A stretch of DNA of 64,000 bases from Stramonita haemastoma (taxonomy: Eukaryota > Mollusca > Gastropoda > Neogastropoda > Muricidae). The number at the start of each line of letters is the position of its first letter. Within the stretch, counting starts at the first letter, position 1. Below the pieces are notes generated by a model. The model was not told where the DNA came from. It was given only the letters and a program-made list of their open reading frames with translations, and did no database searches. Below are positions 1-12,400 of this stretch, piece after piece. The stretch is taken from assembly GCA_030674155.1 (NCBI GenBank), contig CM060318.1, positions 73,516,146 through 73,580,145 of the forward strand, given 5' to 3'. The position numbers were made by a program, and so were the translations under genes.

Positions 1-555
1 CGTTTTTATAACATAATTATATTGCTTTTTTTCTCTGTTTATTCATAAACAGAACAACTAAATGTGTGTATCATATGGTTGCACCTTTGGTCAGGGCTTG
101 GTCAGTGAGCGAGCGAGCCAGTCACTGAGTGGCCGATGTGTTTGATCTACTTTGAAGTGGTTGCGACCTCGTGTGTCACTTGTCACCAAGGCTACTCGTT
201 AGCTGTCAGTTATCAGTGTGTGTGTCTGTTTGTTTTGTTGATGAGCTATTGTTCTTGCTGACATCTGCCCTGGGTCCCTGGCTGTGTGTTTGTGTGAAGA
301 GCAGGTGTGTGTGTGTGTGTGTGTGTGCGTGGGTGCCTGCGCGCGCATGTGTGTCTGTCTAATTATATATTTTTAAAATTGTCACAAATACAATCTTCAT
401 TCAGTTTCCTTTCATTCAGTATATACTTTTATGTAGCTATCTTAGGAATTTCCTGATTTAAAAGCAATTTAAAATCATATGCGTGATTTTTGTCTGTTTC
501 TGAAAATTTCTTCAGCATAGGCCTGAGCAAAATAGGTCAGCAGCAAAAAGGTTAA
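1..555. mobile_element. piggyBac-like element, 3' part (copy 1)
   Basis: This stretch repeats the right part of the element at 7250-8757 almost base for base, including the GTGAGCGAGCGAGCCAGTCA block and the terminal AGCAAAAAGGTTAA. It ends in TTAA (552-555), the target site of piggyBac transposons. It lacks about 390 bases present in copy 2 (around 8170-8558). Its left half is outside the window. A short TG tract lies at 307-327. Confidence 0.6.
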
Positions 556-918
556 CAATCATATTATGTATCATACTCATGAAAATAAGTTTGAATTTGC
601 AATAACTGCCACAAATTTATGTATTTTTAGACTTCATTTAAAAAAATAAAATAAAAAAAAAGGATTCAAAGTTGTGTTTGTACTCTTGCACGTACTCTCA
701 TTCATTTATATGCACATGTGTTTGAATTTTAGGAGCTTGTGATCCAAATGTTCTAAACAAAGAAAAATGAAATCAAAACCTCACAGTATCTTTATAAATT
801 TTCCATGAAGTGGATGCTTCTTGACTAGTTATTTGATCTCTGTGCGTTTTTGAATGGTCTGCTGTTGAAAAGCTGTCCTTTGGTTGAAGGAATTCTGTCA
901 CAGCTGTTGTTCAGATTG
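556..918. other. Intron sequence, nothing recognised
   Basis: AT-rich sequence between the piggyBac-like element and the first SINE. No exon, RNA gene or repeat was recognised. Confidence 0.5.
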
Positions 919-1209
919 GCCACCGCTGTAGTCCAGTGGTTAGGGCGTTGGACTCGTAATCTAAAGGTTGCGGGTTCAATCCCAGCTTTCGGCTGTAGCG
1001 TTGTGCCCTTGGAAAAGGCACTTTACGGCTATTTTCTCACCCCACCCAGGTGTAAAAGGGGTACCAACCTTGTGTTGGGGGTTAACCCTGCGATAGACTG
1101 GCGTCCTATCCAGGGAGGAGTCTATGACTCTCAGTCGCTTAACACCACAGAAACCGGGATAAGCACCGGCCTGATGAGCCTTAGGCTCGGGACAGACTTT
1201 AACTTTTAA
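919..1209 (+). mobile_element. tRNA-derived SINE, family A, copy 1
   Basis: The head looks like a tRNA: A box near TAGTCCAGTGGTTAGGGCG, anticodon loop CTCGTAA (CGT) and B box GGGTTCAATCC. A conserved body follows (CGATAGACTGGCGTCC, GGGATAAGCACCGGCC) and the tail is TTTAACTTTTAA. It is nearly identical to 4204-4497 and 33112-33401. Flanking CTGTTGTTCAG (904-914) and CTGTTGTTGAG (1210-1220) look like a slightly diverged target duplication. The body resembles conserved central domains of metazoan SINE superfamilies; which one needs a library search. Confidence 0.85.
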
Positions 1210-1240
1210 CTGTTGTTGAGATGATCAATCTTGCTTGCAG

Positions 1241-1291
1241 GAATCGCTGAAAACATCTCTGAACGTGGTGAAACAGCAGGCAGGGTCCGGG
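1241..1291 (+). CDS. Prominin-like exon A
   Basis: Acceptor TTGCTTGCAG and donor GTAAGT bound 51 bases encoding ESLKTSLNVVKQQAGSG, phase 0 at both ends. The amphipathic, helix-like composition fits the membrane-distal part of the second large extracellular loop. The reading frame was chosen because it continues into exon B in phase. The exon begins only 31 bases after the end of a SINE. Confidence 0.7.
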
Positions 1292-3920
1292 GTAAGTTTT
1301 CATGCTGTGGTTCAATCAGTGCGTCAGAGTTTTTATTTTTGTTATTTTTATCTTACATTTTTTTTATTGTATTTTATTCTTTTATATCAAGGATAATGGA
1401 ATAAGCACTCATGTGCTTCTTTACTTTCAGTCCCCTTGTGTATGCAGTTTTGTAAATCTTGTCATCTGTTCCCACCAACACACAATGGCCTACTCTTACA
1501 AAAAGCAGAACAGGATTTAACGTGTGCGCAAGATGTTCTGTGTGCGTTCACACTGGGCTTCGGTTTATAGTCTCGCTGAAAGAGTGAATGAATGAGTGCT
1601 CTTTATAAGCTTTTGCTAGTTGTGCTAATACTTCATCTTTTTTTCTCTTTTTTTTTTGCTGCTATGTTGTTTTAATCAAATAACATTTTTTTTTTTTTTA
1701 AATGAATGGATCACATCTTACTGACTTTTCACAAAGGTAACATGAAGACAGGGAAAAAAGGGGGAGCAGTGAGAATAGAAGTTGAAAACAAAAGCATAGG
1801 AATTTATCAGCTCATGATGATGTTGTTATTATTTGTGGGATATCAATAAAAAAAATAATAAATAAATAAACATTCTCTCCTACGCAAAATCTCCTCAGCA
1901 TCTTTGTGGGGTTGTTTGGACAAAGAACATAGATCTCTTTCAGCATCAAGCAAGTAAAACTTTGAGTGGTACAGGAGACACTCCTCTGTCTGATGGAAAC
2001 TACAGTGGCTCAAGGAGATATCGTATTGTATTGTGTTGTATTGTACTGTTCTACTTTTTGGAAGAGTAGGCCTTAATGTGCCGGTGGTGGGAACTGATGA
2101 CAAACTTGACAAAACTGCATACACACAGGGACTAGGTGTAAAAATGCATATGATTGCTTATTCCATTATCGTCAAAATAAAAGTATAAATCAGTGAAAAT
2201 AATTATTGTATGGTGTACCACTTTTGGTCACAGCACCTTTCTCTGTGAGAAATACAGGCTAATCTACCTGGAGAGAGCGTGTCACCACAAAATCAGTGCC
2301 ACCCATTGTTTTTTTTTTTTTTTTTTTAATCTAATCATTTTCCTGCCTACGTATGAATTTAATTCTCCTTCAATGTCAATTTGTGCAAAATATTCCCATG
2401 CAGCTCAAGTTTGTGCAAAGTATTTTAGAGCAGTTACAGTTTGTGCAAAGTAGTTTAGAGCAGTTACAGTTTGTGCAAAGTATTTTAGAGCAGTTACAGT
2501 TTTTGCAAAATATTCCAGAGCAGTTACAGTTTGTGCAAAGTAGTTTAGAGCAGTTACAGTTTGTGCAAAGTATTTTAGAGCAGTTACAGTTTTTGCAAAA
2601 TATTCCAGAGCAGTTACAGTTTGTGCAAAGTAGTTCAGAGCAGTTACAGTTTGTGCAAAGTAGTTTAGAGCAGTTACAGTTTGTGCAAAGTATTCTAGAG
2701 CAGTTACAGTTTGTGCAAAGTATTCTAGAGCAGTTACAGTTTGTGCAAAATATTCTAGAGCAGTTACAGTTTGTGCAAAGTATTTTAGAGCAGTTACAGT
2801 TTATGCAAAGTATTTTAGAGCAGTTACAGTTTGTGCAAAGTAGTTTAGAGCAGTTACAGTTTGTGCAAAGTATTCTAGAGCAGTTACAGTTTGTGCAAAG
2901 TATTCTAGAGCAGTTACAGTTTGTGCAAAATATTCTAGAGCAGTTACAGTTTGTGCAAAGTATTTTAGAGCAGTTACAGTTTGTGTAAAGTATTCCAGAG
3001 CAGTTACAGTTTGTGCAAAGTAGTTTAGAGCAGTTACAGTTTGTGCAAAGTATTCTAGAGCAGTTACAGTTTGTGCAAAGTATTCTAGAGCAGTTACAGT
3101 TTGTGCAAAATATTCTAGAGCAGTTACAGTTTGTGCAAAGTATTCCAGAGCAGTTACAGTTTGTGTAAAGTATTCCAGAGCAGTTACAGTTTGTGCAAAG
3201 TATTTTAGAGCAGTTACAGTTTGTGTAAAGTATTCTAGAGCAGTTACAGTTTGTGCAAAGTATTCTAGAGCAGTTTCAGTTTGTGCAAAATATTTCTAGA
3301 GCAGTTACAGTTTGTGCAAAGTATTTTAGAGCAGTTACAGTTTGTGTAAAGTATTTTAGAGCAGTTACAGTTTGTGCAAAATATTCTAGAGCAGTTACAG
3401 TTTGTGCAAAATATTCCAGAGCAGTTACAGTTTGTGCAAAATATTCCAGAGCACCTACAGTTTGTGCAAAATATTGCAAAGCACCTACAGTTTGTGCAAA
3501 ATATTGCAAAGCACCTACAGTTTGTCCAGAAGCTTTCAGAGCACCTACAGTTTGTGCAAAATATTGCAAAGCACCTACAGTTTGTCCAGAAGCTTTTAGA
3601 GCACCTACAGTTTGTGCAAAATATTGCAAAGCACCTACAGTTTGTCCAGAAGCTTTCAGAGCACCTACAGTTTGTGCAAAATATTGCAAAGCACCTACAG
3701 TTTGTCCAGAAACTTTTAGAGCAACTACAGTTTGTGCAAAATATTGCAAAGCACCTACAGTTTGTCCAGAACTTTTAGAGCTCCTACAGTTTGTGCAAAA
3801 TATTGCAGACCAGCTACAGGAGAGTTTATGAATTGATCAACAAATTTGAATTACATTCCAAAAATATGTGAAAGATTGACCATATATTTTTGCTTTGTAT
3901 TGAATGAACAGTACACCCTG

Positions 3921-3999
<79 letters not shown>

Positions 4000-4968
4000 C
4001 CACGCGCGCATGTGTTCGTGCGTGCGTGCGTGCATGAGTGTATGTGTGTTAAGAGTGAGGGAGAGTTCATGTGACTCCATACTGCTTGTACGTTTCAGCT
4101 CAAGAATTCCACCGATGCCTTGTTGAATGATCTGCAAGAAGCAGAGAACCGTTTCAACAGAGAGAAGAACACACTGGTGCAAAATGTGAGTATACCACTG
4201 TGAGCCGCCGCTGTAGTCTAGTGGTTAGGGCATTGGACTCGTAATCTAAAGGTTGCGGGTTCGATCCCAGCTTTCGGCTATGGCGTTGTGCCCTTGGAAA
4301 AGGTACTTTACGGCTATTTTCTCACCCCACCCAGGTGTAAAAGGGGTACCAACCTTGTGTTGGGGGTTAACCCTGCGATAGACTGGCGTCCTATCCAGGG
4401 GGGAGTCTATGACTCTCAGTCGTTTAACCACAGAAACCGGGATAAGCACCGGCCTGATGAGCCTTAGGCTTGGGACAGACTTTAACTTTAACTTTTAATA
4501 CCACTGTGAATGCTGCCTTAACAAACCTGTCTGATACTGAACAAGAAACCAACCACCCATGTTGGCACTGCAGTTAGTGTGTGGACACAAAAGGTGGGGG
4601 ATAGTGGGTTCAATCCCTTCCAGAGGCGTTATGTGTCCTGGAGCAAGGGTGACAGAATTGTTACAGAAGTACAGTATTTCTATGGCAGAAGTATAGTAAC
4701 CTTCAGAAAGTATTCATGATGTGCAATATGTGATGTTGTTTGCTGTGGATGTCTTGTCATTCTCCTGTAGGATGTTTCCTGTGAAGCGCTGGAGATAGGC
4801 TGTGAAGTACATTACTTTTTTGTTGTTGTTAACTGTGACTACATATGTGTCAGCATCAGAATTTAAGGTATCAGTGAAGTTCTGGAAATGATGTGAATAT
4901 CAAGCCACTTCTAAGCCAATGAACACACACACACACATGCACACATACACACATACACACTCAAACAT

Positions 4969-5042
<74 letters not shown>

Positions 5043-5127
5043 TCAAACATGCACATGTACACACACACACACATTCAAACATGCACATGTACACACACAC
5101 ACAGACAGACACAGACACAGACAGACA

Positions 5128-5202
<75 letters not shown>

Positions 5203-7125
5203 CACACAGGTGTGTGTGTGTGTGTATGCAAGCACCCACAAAAAGTATACCTTTTCAACCTTTACGTACACCTGACAGGGGATAAGCCCTGCATGTCTCA
5301 GTGTATCGTAAGTGAGCTAACAATGTGTGATGTGCAGGGGATAAGGCCTGCATGTCTCAGTGTATCGTAAGTGAGCTAACAATGTGTGATGTGCAGGGGA
5401 TAAGGCCTGCATGTCTCAGTGTGTCATTAGTGAGTAACAATGTGTGATGTGCAGGGGATAAGGCCTGCATGTCTCAGTGTGTCATTAGTGAGTGAACAAT
5501 GTGTGATGTGCAGGGGATAAGCCTGCATGTCTCAGTGTATCGTAAGTGAGCTAACAATGTGTGATGTGCAGGGGATAAGCCTGCATGTCTCAGTGTATCG
5601 TAAGTGAGTAACATGTTGATGAGCAGGGATAGCCTGCATGTCTCAGTGTATCGTAAGTGAGCTAACAATGTGTGATGTGCAGGGATAAGCCCTGCATGTC
5701 TCAGTGTATCGTAAGTGAGCTAACAATGTGTGATGTGCAGGGATAAGCCTGCATGTCTCAGTGTATCGTAAGTAAGCAAACATGTGTGATGTGCAGGGGA
5801 TAAGGCCTGCATGTCTCAGTGTGTCATTAGTGAGTGAACATGTGTGATGTGCAGGGGATAAGGCCTGCATGTCTCAGTGTATCGTATGTGAGCGAACAAT
5901 GTGTGATGTGCAGGGATAAGGCCTGAATGTCTCAGTGTATCGTAAGTGAGTGAACAGTGTGATGTGTGTGTGTCCAGGAGGTGCAGACATCATTGACAAG
6001 TGACTATTCGAGCAGGGGCCTCGTGCAAGACATGCTGACAGATGTGAGTGTCTTCTTTCTTCTTCTTCTTCTTTTCCTTCTCCTGCTTCTTCTTCTTCTG
6101 CTTTCTTCTTCTTCTTCTTCTTCTTCTTCTTCTCTTCTTCTTCTTCTTCGTCTTCTTCGTCGTCTTCTTCTTCTTCTTCTTCTTCTTCTTCTCTTCTTCT
6201 TCTTCTTCTTCTTCTGCTCCTCCTCTCCTCCTCCTCCTCCTCCTCCTCCTCCTCCTCCTCCTCCTCCTCCTCCTCCTCCTCCTCCTCCTCCTTCTTCTTC
6301 TTCTTCCTCTCTTCTTCTTCCTCTTCTTCTTCTTCTTCTTCTCTTCTTCTGCTTCTTCTCCTTCTTCTTCTTCTTCTTCTTTCTTCTCTTCTACTTCTAC
6401 TTTCTTGTTCTCCTTCTCTCTTCTCCTTCTCTTCTTCTTCTTCTTCTTCTTCTTCTTCTTCTTTGCTTCTTCTGCATTCCCTGGCCAGATATATGGCCAT
6501 ATTGGGTGGAGATGCATATTGTTTGGTTTTCTCCTGTGCTTGTGACACTGCAGGAGGTCTGCCCACTGGCCTCAGTCAAAACATTCAGGCTTCTGACTAG
6601 TCTAGCCTGTCACCTCTCTTGGTGGAGGATGCCTAGAACTAGTTTTGTTATCACGCTAGTCATCAATGCCTGTATGGAATTTGCCACAGCCTGAGGCTGT
6701 ATTCACCCTGTCCCATGTCCCCATCAAGAGAACACCCACAGTAACGTGGTGTGGAGTTGCAGCTACTGAGTCCACTCCTGACCTGAGAGAGTGGGAGTTT
6801 GTTATGTATGTGCGTCATTGAAATGTTGTCGTTGTTGTGTTGTTCCCCAGCTTAACACTCTGGGGGGTCACCCAGAATGTGCAGTCTGACTCACTAATCC
6901 CACCTGGGAATCACTGTGAGATTGAAATTGCACACTGAATGAGAAGTTTGCGTGTATGACTATTTTCAAGTACCTCACCATATAGGCAGCCATACTCCAA
7001 CTTCAGAGGAGTCATTGAAATAATGTGCAAATGTTTACTCTTTATTAATACGCTGGGTTTTTTTTGTTTCTGAGTATGTACTTTCATATATGTGTTTGTG
7101 TGTGTTTGTGTTTGTGTGTGTGTGT

Positions 7126-7167
<42 letters not shown>

Positions 7168-8055
7168 GGGTGGTGGTGGTAAGTGAAGTAGGTTTCTTCT
7201 CCCTAAGAAGCAACAAATTTTTTGGTTACCTTGTCATAGATCTTCTGTTTTAACCCCTACACTGCGCTGTTGACGAGCGCCGCTCGTCATAGAAACCGCC
7301 ACAGCAATGCTGTTGACGAGCGCCGCTCGTCATGAACCAACGCTCTGTTTCGCTCAGCTTTGCTGAAAATCCTTCTTATTATGATTTGTTTAGCTCCCTT
7401 GATGTATCTTCAACCCATGAGCCCCATTTGTTCAAGTAATTCGCATATTTTATGACGTTCAATCGGCAAGGTAAACGAGGTACTGCGAAGTTCAATTTTT
7501 GGGTTTTCGAAGCAATGGCTGCCCCTCAACTGACCTACACAGTTGCCGAAGTTATTGATGAAATTTATAGAGATCAAGATAGTGGAGATTAGGGTTTTGT
7601 TTTTTTTATTCAGTTAACATCGAACTTTGCGAAGTTGATGCAAACGACTCAGGTTTTTTTGATCCGGAAGAAACTTCTGCATACTCGTGGTCTGAATCGG
7701 AACATGAAGATCGTATCGTTCGAAATGCAGTTGGGTATATTTGAGGGCTTTATTCGTTTTTATACATAATTATATTGCTTTTTTTCTCTGTTTATTCATA
7801 AACAGAACAACTAAATGTGAGTATCGTATGGTTGCACCTTTGGTCAGGGCTTGGTCAGTGAGCGAGCGAGCCAGTCACTGAGTGGCCGATGTGTTTGATC
7901 TACTTTGAAGTGGATGCGGCCTTGTGTGTCGCTCGTCACCTAGGCTACTCGTTAGCTGTCAGTTATCAGTGTGTGTGTCTGTTTGTTTTCTTGATGAGCT
8001 ATTGTTCTTGCTGACATCTGCCCTGGGTCCCTGGCTGTGTGTTTGTGTGAAGAGC

Positions 8056-8116
<61 letters not shown>

Positions 8117-8157
8117 GTGTGTGTGTGTGTGTGTGTGTGCGTGCGTGCGCGCGCGTG

Positions 8158-8216
<59 letters not shown>

Positions 8217-9390
8217 GTGAAAAAGAAACTGTTGGCATGACTTTTTTTTATAGGCATTTGAAAGCATTCAGTGATAATACTGATGTAAACAGTGTGATGA
8301 AGTTGTGTAGATGATGGTAGGTAGAAGTAGTAATCAGTGTGTTTATTTGCAGTGTTTGTCCGAAAGTACCACACACATTATGTGTGTGGATAGGCAGTGC
8401 TTGTATTTATCTGAACATTACTTTCTGACCCTTTTTTCAGTCTTATTCATCAAATCAATGTGTGTTGTACAAACTGTTGTGAGCTCCCCATCACTTTATT
8501 GCATAATGAATGACTTTTGTAATATTATTATTGCATTTCAAAGAGTCCATGTGACACTGGCTAATTATGTATTTTTAAAATTGTCACAAATACAATCTTC
8601 ATTCAATTTCCTTTCATTCAGTATGTACTTTTATATAGCTATCTTAGGAATTTGCTGAATTAAAAGCAATTGAAAATCATATGCATGATTTTTGTCTGTT
8701 TCTGAAAATTTCTTCAGCATAGGCCTGAGCAAAATAGGTCAGCAGCGAAAAGGTTAATGGCACAGGGCAAGTGTGTGGGTTATTTTGTTTCATTTGAGGC
8801 AGGAGTTGGTATGTTTCTGTTGTTCATTGCTATGTTACAGTCAGGAGTTGCTTTGTTACAGTCAATGGTCACTATGCTAAGGTCAGGAGTTGCTGTGTTC
8901 AATTAGGGAGTTACCATGTTACAATCAGGAGTTGCTATGTTACTCTCAGGAGTCATTGTGTTTCAATCAGGAGTTACTATGTTACAACTAGGAGCTATAC
9001 AATGTTACATTTAGGGGCTTTTGTTACAGTTACGATTTGCTATGTTACAGGTGAACGAAAACATCGGCAAGTGTCGACCAGTCTTTGACAGCTTCTACTC
9101 TGCTACAGACGCTGCCTGCGTAGTTGCTTTGGAACCACTGGCAAGTGGTTTTTTGTTGTTGTTGTGTTGTGTTGTTGTTTGGGTTTGTTTGGGTTTTTTT
9201 TTTTTTTGGGGGGGGAGTTTCTCTGAGATGATCTTATTTATTAGGAAAAGTCAACTTTGAAATGGTGATATCATTTGATTAATCAGCTGAACAGACAGTC
9301 AATAAAAGGACTAATTAAAAACAGTAAATGCAACACTTAATCAAATGATAAAAGATTGTGTATATGTTTGGGTTTGTTTGTTTTTTTATA

Positions 9391-9426
<36 letters not shown>

Positions 9427-9435
9427 CGTGCGTGG

Positions 9436-9479
<44 letters not shown>

Positions 9480-12400
9480 TGTGTGTTGATACTACATTTA
9501 TGGACAAACATAACAGAGTAAATCTACGAAGAGGGGATGGGATAATCATGTAAAACCAAAACTGTATGTCAAGAGTCTGTCATGTCTGGTCTATTTCTGA
9601 GCAGATATTCTCCTGTTTCTGACTTTGTGTTTGTTAAGAGATGTATGACCTGTAACCCATGATAACTAAAATTGGTAACAGGATCCAAATATCATGGTGT
9701 GTACATTTAAAGGGGGTTAAAATCAGTTTGACTACACATCATTGTGAATCAAACCCAAGATTCACTCAGAAGAAATATGTTTCCATCAACTAAATGCCAC
9801 GCTGTCAATAGATAACTGTCTTAAAGGTGGGTTTTTTAAATGTTAAGACTTGAGGAAAGTGTGTACATTCAAATTTGATGCAACTATTAATTGTCATTGA
9901 TTACTTGTGTGTTGTATAGGTGGAATGCAAGCGCTTTGATTTGTTTTTGCAATACATAGCGCTATATAAATTCCATGTATTATCATTATTATACTGTAAA
10001 TCGTCATCGATTGCCTGTGTGTTGTATAGGTGGAATGCAAGCGCTTTCCTTTGTTTTTGCAAGATATAGCGCTATATATATTCTGTGTATTATTATTATT
10101 ATTATTATCATTATTATTATTATTATTATTTTGACGGCCCAATGTGCAGAATGGCCTGTGGTTTGGCATCGGCTGGTGCCTCTTCTTCTTCATCCCCTGC
10201 CTCATCTTCGCTGTGAAGCTGGCAGGCCTGTACCGCCGTGAACACGAGGAGAGAGACTTTGATGACCCGTGAGTGGCCATTTGCTATTGTGTGTGTTTCG
10301 AGTCCTCTTTTTGTCTTTTTTAAAGTTGACAGTATGAATGCTTCGTAGATGTCAGCTGTATGGATTGCATATGCTTTGGTAATCTGATGTTGCAGGTGTC
10401 AGGGCTCAATTAGTTTGCAGGAATAATATGAACTTTTTTTTTGGTCAGACAGTTCAGGGCTGCAGTGTCAGTTATGATGCATGAGGCTTGGCGGTGGGTT
10501 ATTTGTAATATTGTTTGCTAGCTCGTAGTCTGGGGAAATAGGGTGTGCTGGTATGTTTGAGGTCAACAATGATGGTGTCATTGTGATGGTTGTTTTGACG
10601 GTTATAGAGATTTGTCATTTCATTATATAACAATCTTAGAGTACTATGCTTGGTTTGGGAGAAAAAAAAAGTGCCTTATAGTTGTTTTCTTTAAAGATTG
10701 CCTATTCTTTTTTTTTTTTTAAATGTAGTTACTTTTGGATTTGATTCATTTTTAGTCCATTTCTCTGTATGGTTGTGGGTTGTCCTTCTCAAAATGAGTC
10801 ACATTTCTGATGTATAACTCCCACTATGTGTTAACAGTGATGAAAACAGCCAACAGAATTTGTTGTTGTTTGTTATAAAAGCAACGCAGTGATCAGTTTG
10901 TTTTTGCTTTATTTTTGAAGCAATCCAGGAACTTAAAGTTTTTTTTGTTTGTTTGTGTATTTGCTTTTGGTTTCTGAGTCACTTAAAACAAGCTACAGGC
11001 CTTCCAGCTTGTGTTTTTCTCTGCAAATGAAAAAGTGAAAATCAAATGACATCAATTTTTTGTGACTCATTTTGTGGGGGAAAATAATTTCATTGACATG
11101 GTTGCATGAATGATACCCAGTTTCATAAAGGTTTGGTTTTAAATTTTACATGGCCCCGAGCAGTTGGCTGGACTACAAATCAAAATCATAGATAGATGAA
11201 TGGATTGTGTAATGTGTAGAATTTACAACACAAAATAAACCCTACCAAAAGGTGTAATTGGGTTGTGGTGTACCTGTAAGAAAAGCCCTTAGATCCAAGA
11301 ATCTCTTGTTTGATAAAAACATGGACTGAAGTCAATATTTGTCACAACATCTGTATCACAGCACACACCCACACCCACCCTAACTCCCCCCCCCCCCCCC
11401 CCCCCCATTTTCCAAATTATTCAGTGAAGAGTCAGGACCTCATATGCACCACTGTGTGTATCTCAAATCTGAAGTCTTCAGCGTAGCCTTTTGTATCCAC
11501 AGCATCCCTATAAGTGTGGAGGCTGCATGTAAAAAAAAAAAATTTTTTAAAGCACAAAGATGCTTTTTCATTATACTGGACATAAAAGAATTTGCCTTGC
11601 CTTGCCTTGCAGACAGTGCATGTTCTCTAAATGACTTGAAACAGAAAGGGACAGATCTGTACTGAAGCTGAAGGGAAACATAACCTAAGGCGGAATTTGA
11701 CCATTTCTCACTGGGCTCAGGGAGTGAACAGTTGTTTCATCATCAGGTTTCAGCACAACCCATTGACAGAAAAGAGGAAGAACAGTGTAGAGTTTGGATA
11801 ATAGGTTCCAGTGCTCCTTGAGGTTTCGAAAATCCCTTCAGCCTCTGTAGAGGTCAGCAGTTGTTTTGTTTTTCTCTCTTCTTTGACTCAGCTCCCAAGT
11901 GGGGGTAAATGGAGAGACAGAGTAGAAGATCCTGCTATAAGAGAAAAACCTACATGTATGCGTGAGAACGTCCCTGGGAGCAGGGTTTCTCATGGCACCT
12001 TTGCTGAAGTTTGTTGTAAAAGCTTTACTGTATGCTGAATTTTGGCAAATGTACTTCTCTTTTCTATTTTATATTAATCGCCAGCCTTCTTCTCACCTGT
12101 GTTGTGAGTCAGTAAATGCTTTTCCCCTATCTATCAGCATACCTGTTTCCATCGCTAAAATTTGTTTTAAAAACATTTAAAATTCGCCCTCTTCTTCCCT
12201 TTTTTTTTTTTTTTTTTGCAAGTCTGTGATACAGTTTTGATATCAGTTTATTTGCTTACTAATTGTCATAACAGTATCCCAGTAACAGAGTAACAGTAGG
12301 AAGTGTGTGTTGGTGGCGTGTGTGTTGACGATGCTGTTGATGTGTAAATGTTGACGATACATGTTGGGCCTGCAGGAATTTCAGCCTGTATGAGGAAGGG

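Noticed and set aside
919..990. Functional tRNA gene with CGT anticodon
   Set aside because: The same head occurs in three copies, each fused to an identical SINE body with target duplications; the cloverleaf is imperfect.
2353..3831. Long open frames (up to 211 codons) with EQLQFVQ-type repeats on both strands
   Set aside because: The 30-base repeat is a multiple of three without stops in several frames, so open frames arise automatically. The array is intronic between two supported exons.
5278..5977. CRISPR-like array
   Set aside because: The units are contiguous without unique spacers, and the genome is eukaryotic.
5874..6694. Frames encoding poly-Glu/Arg/Lys or poly-Leu/Ser/Phe
   Set aside because: Translations of the TTC/TCC tract and its complement; no start context or exon structure.
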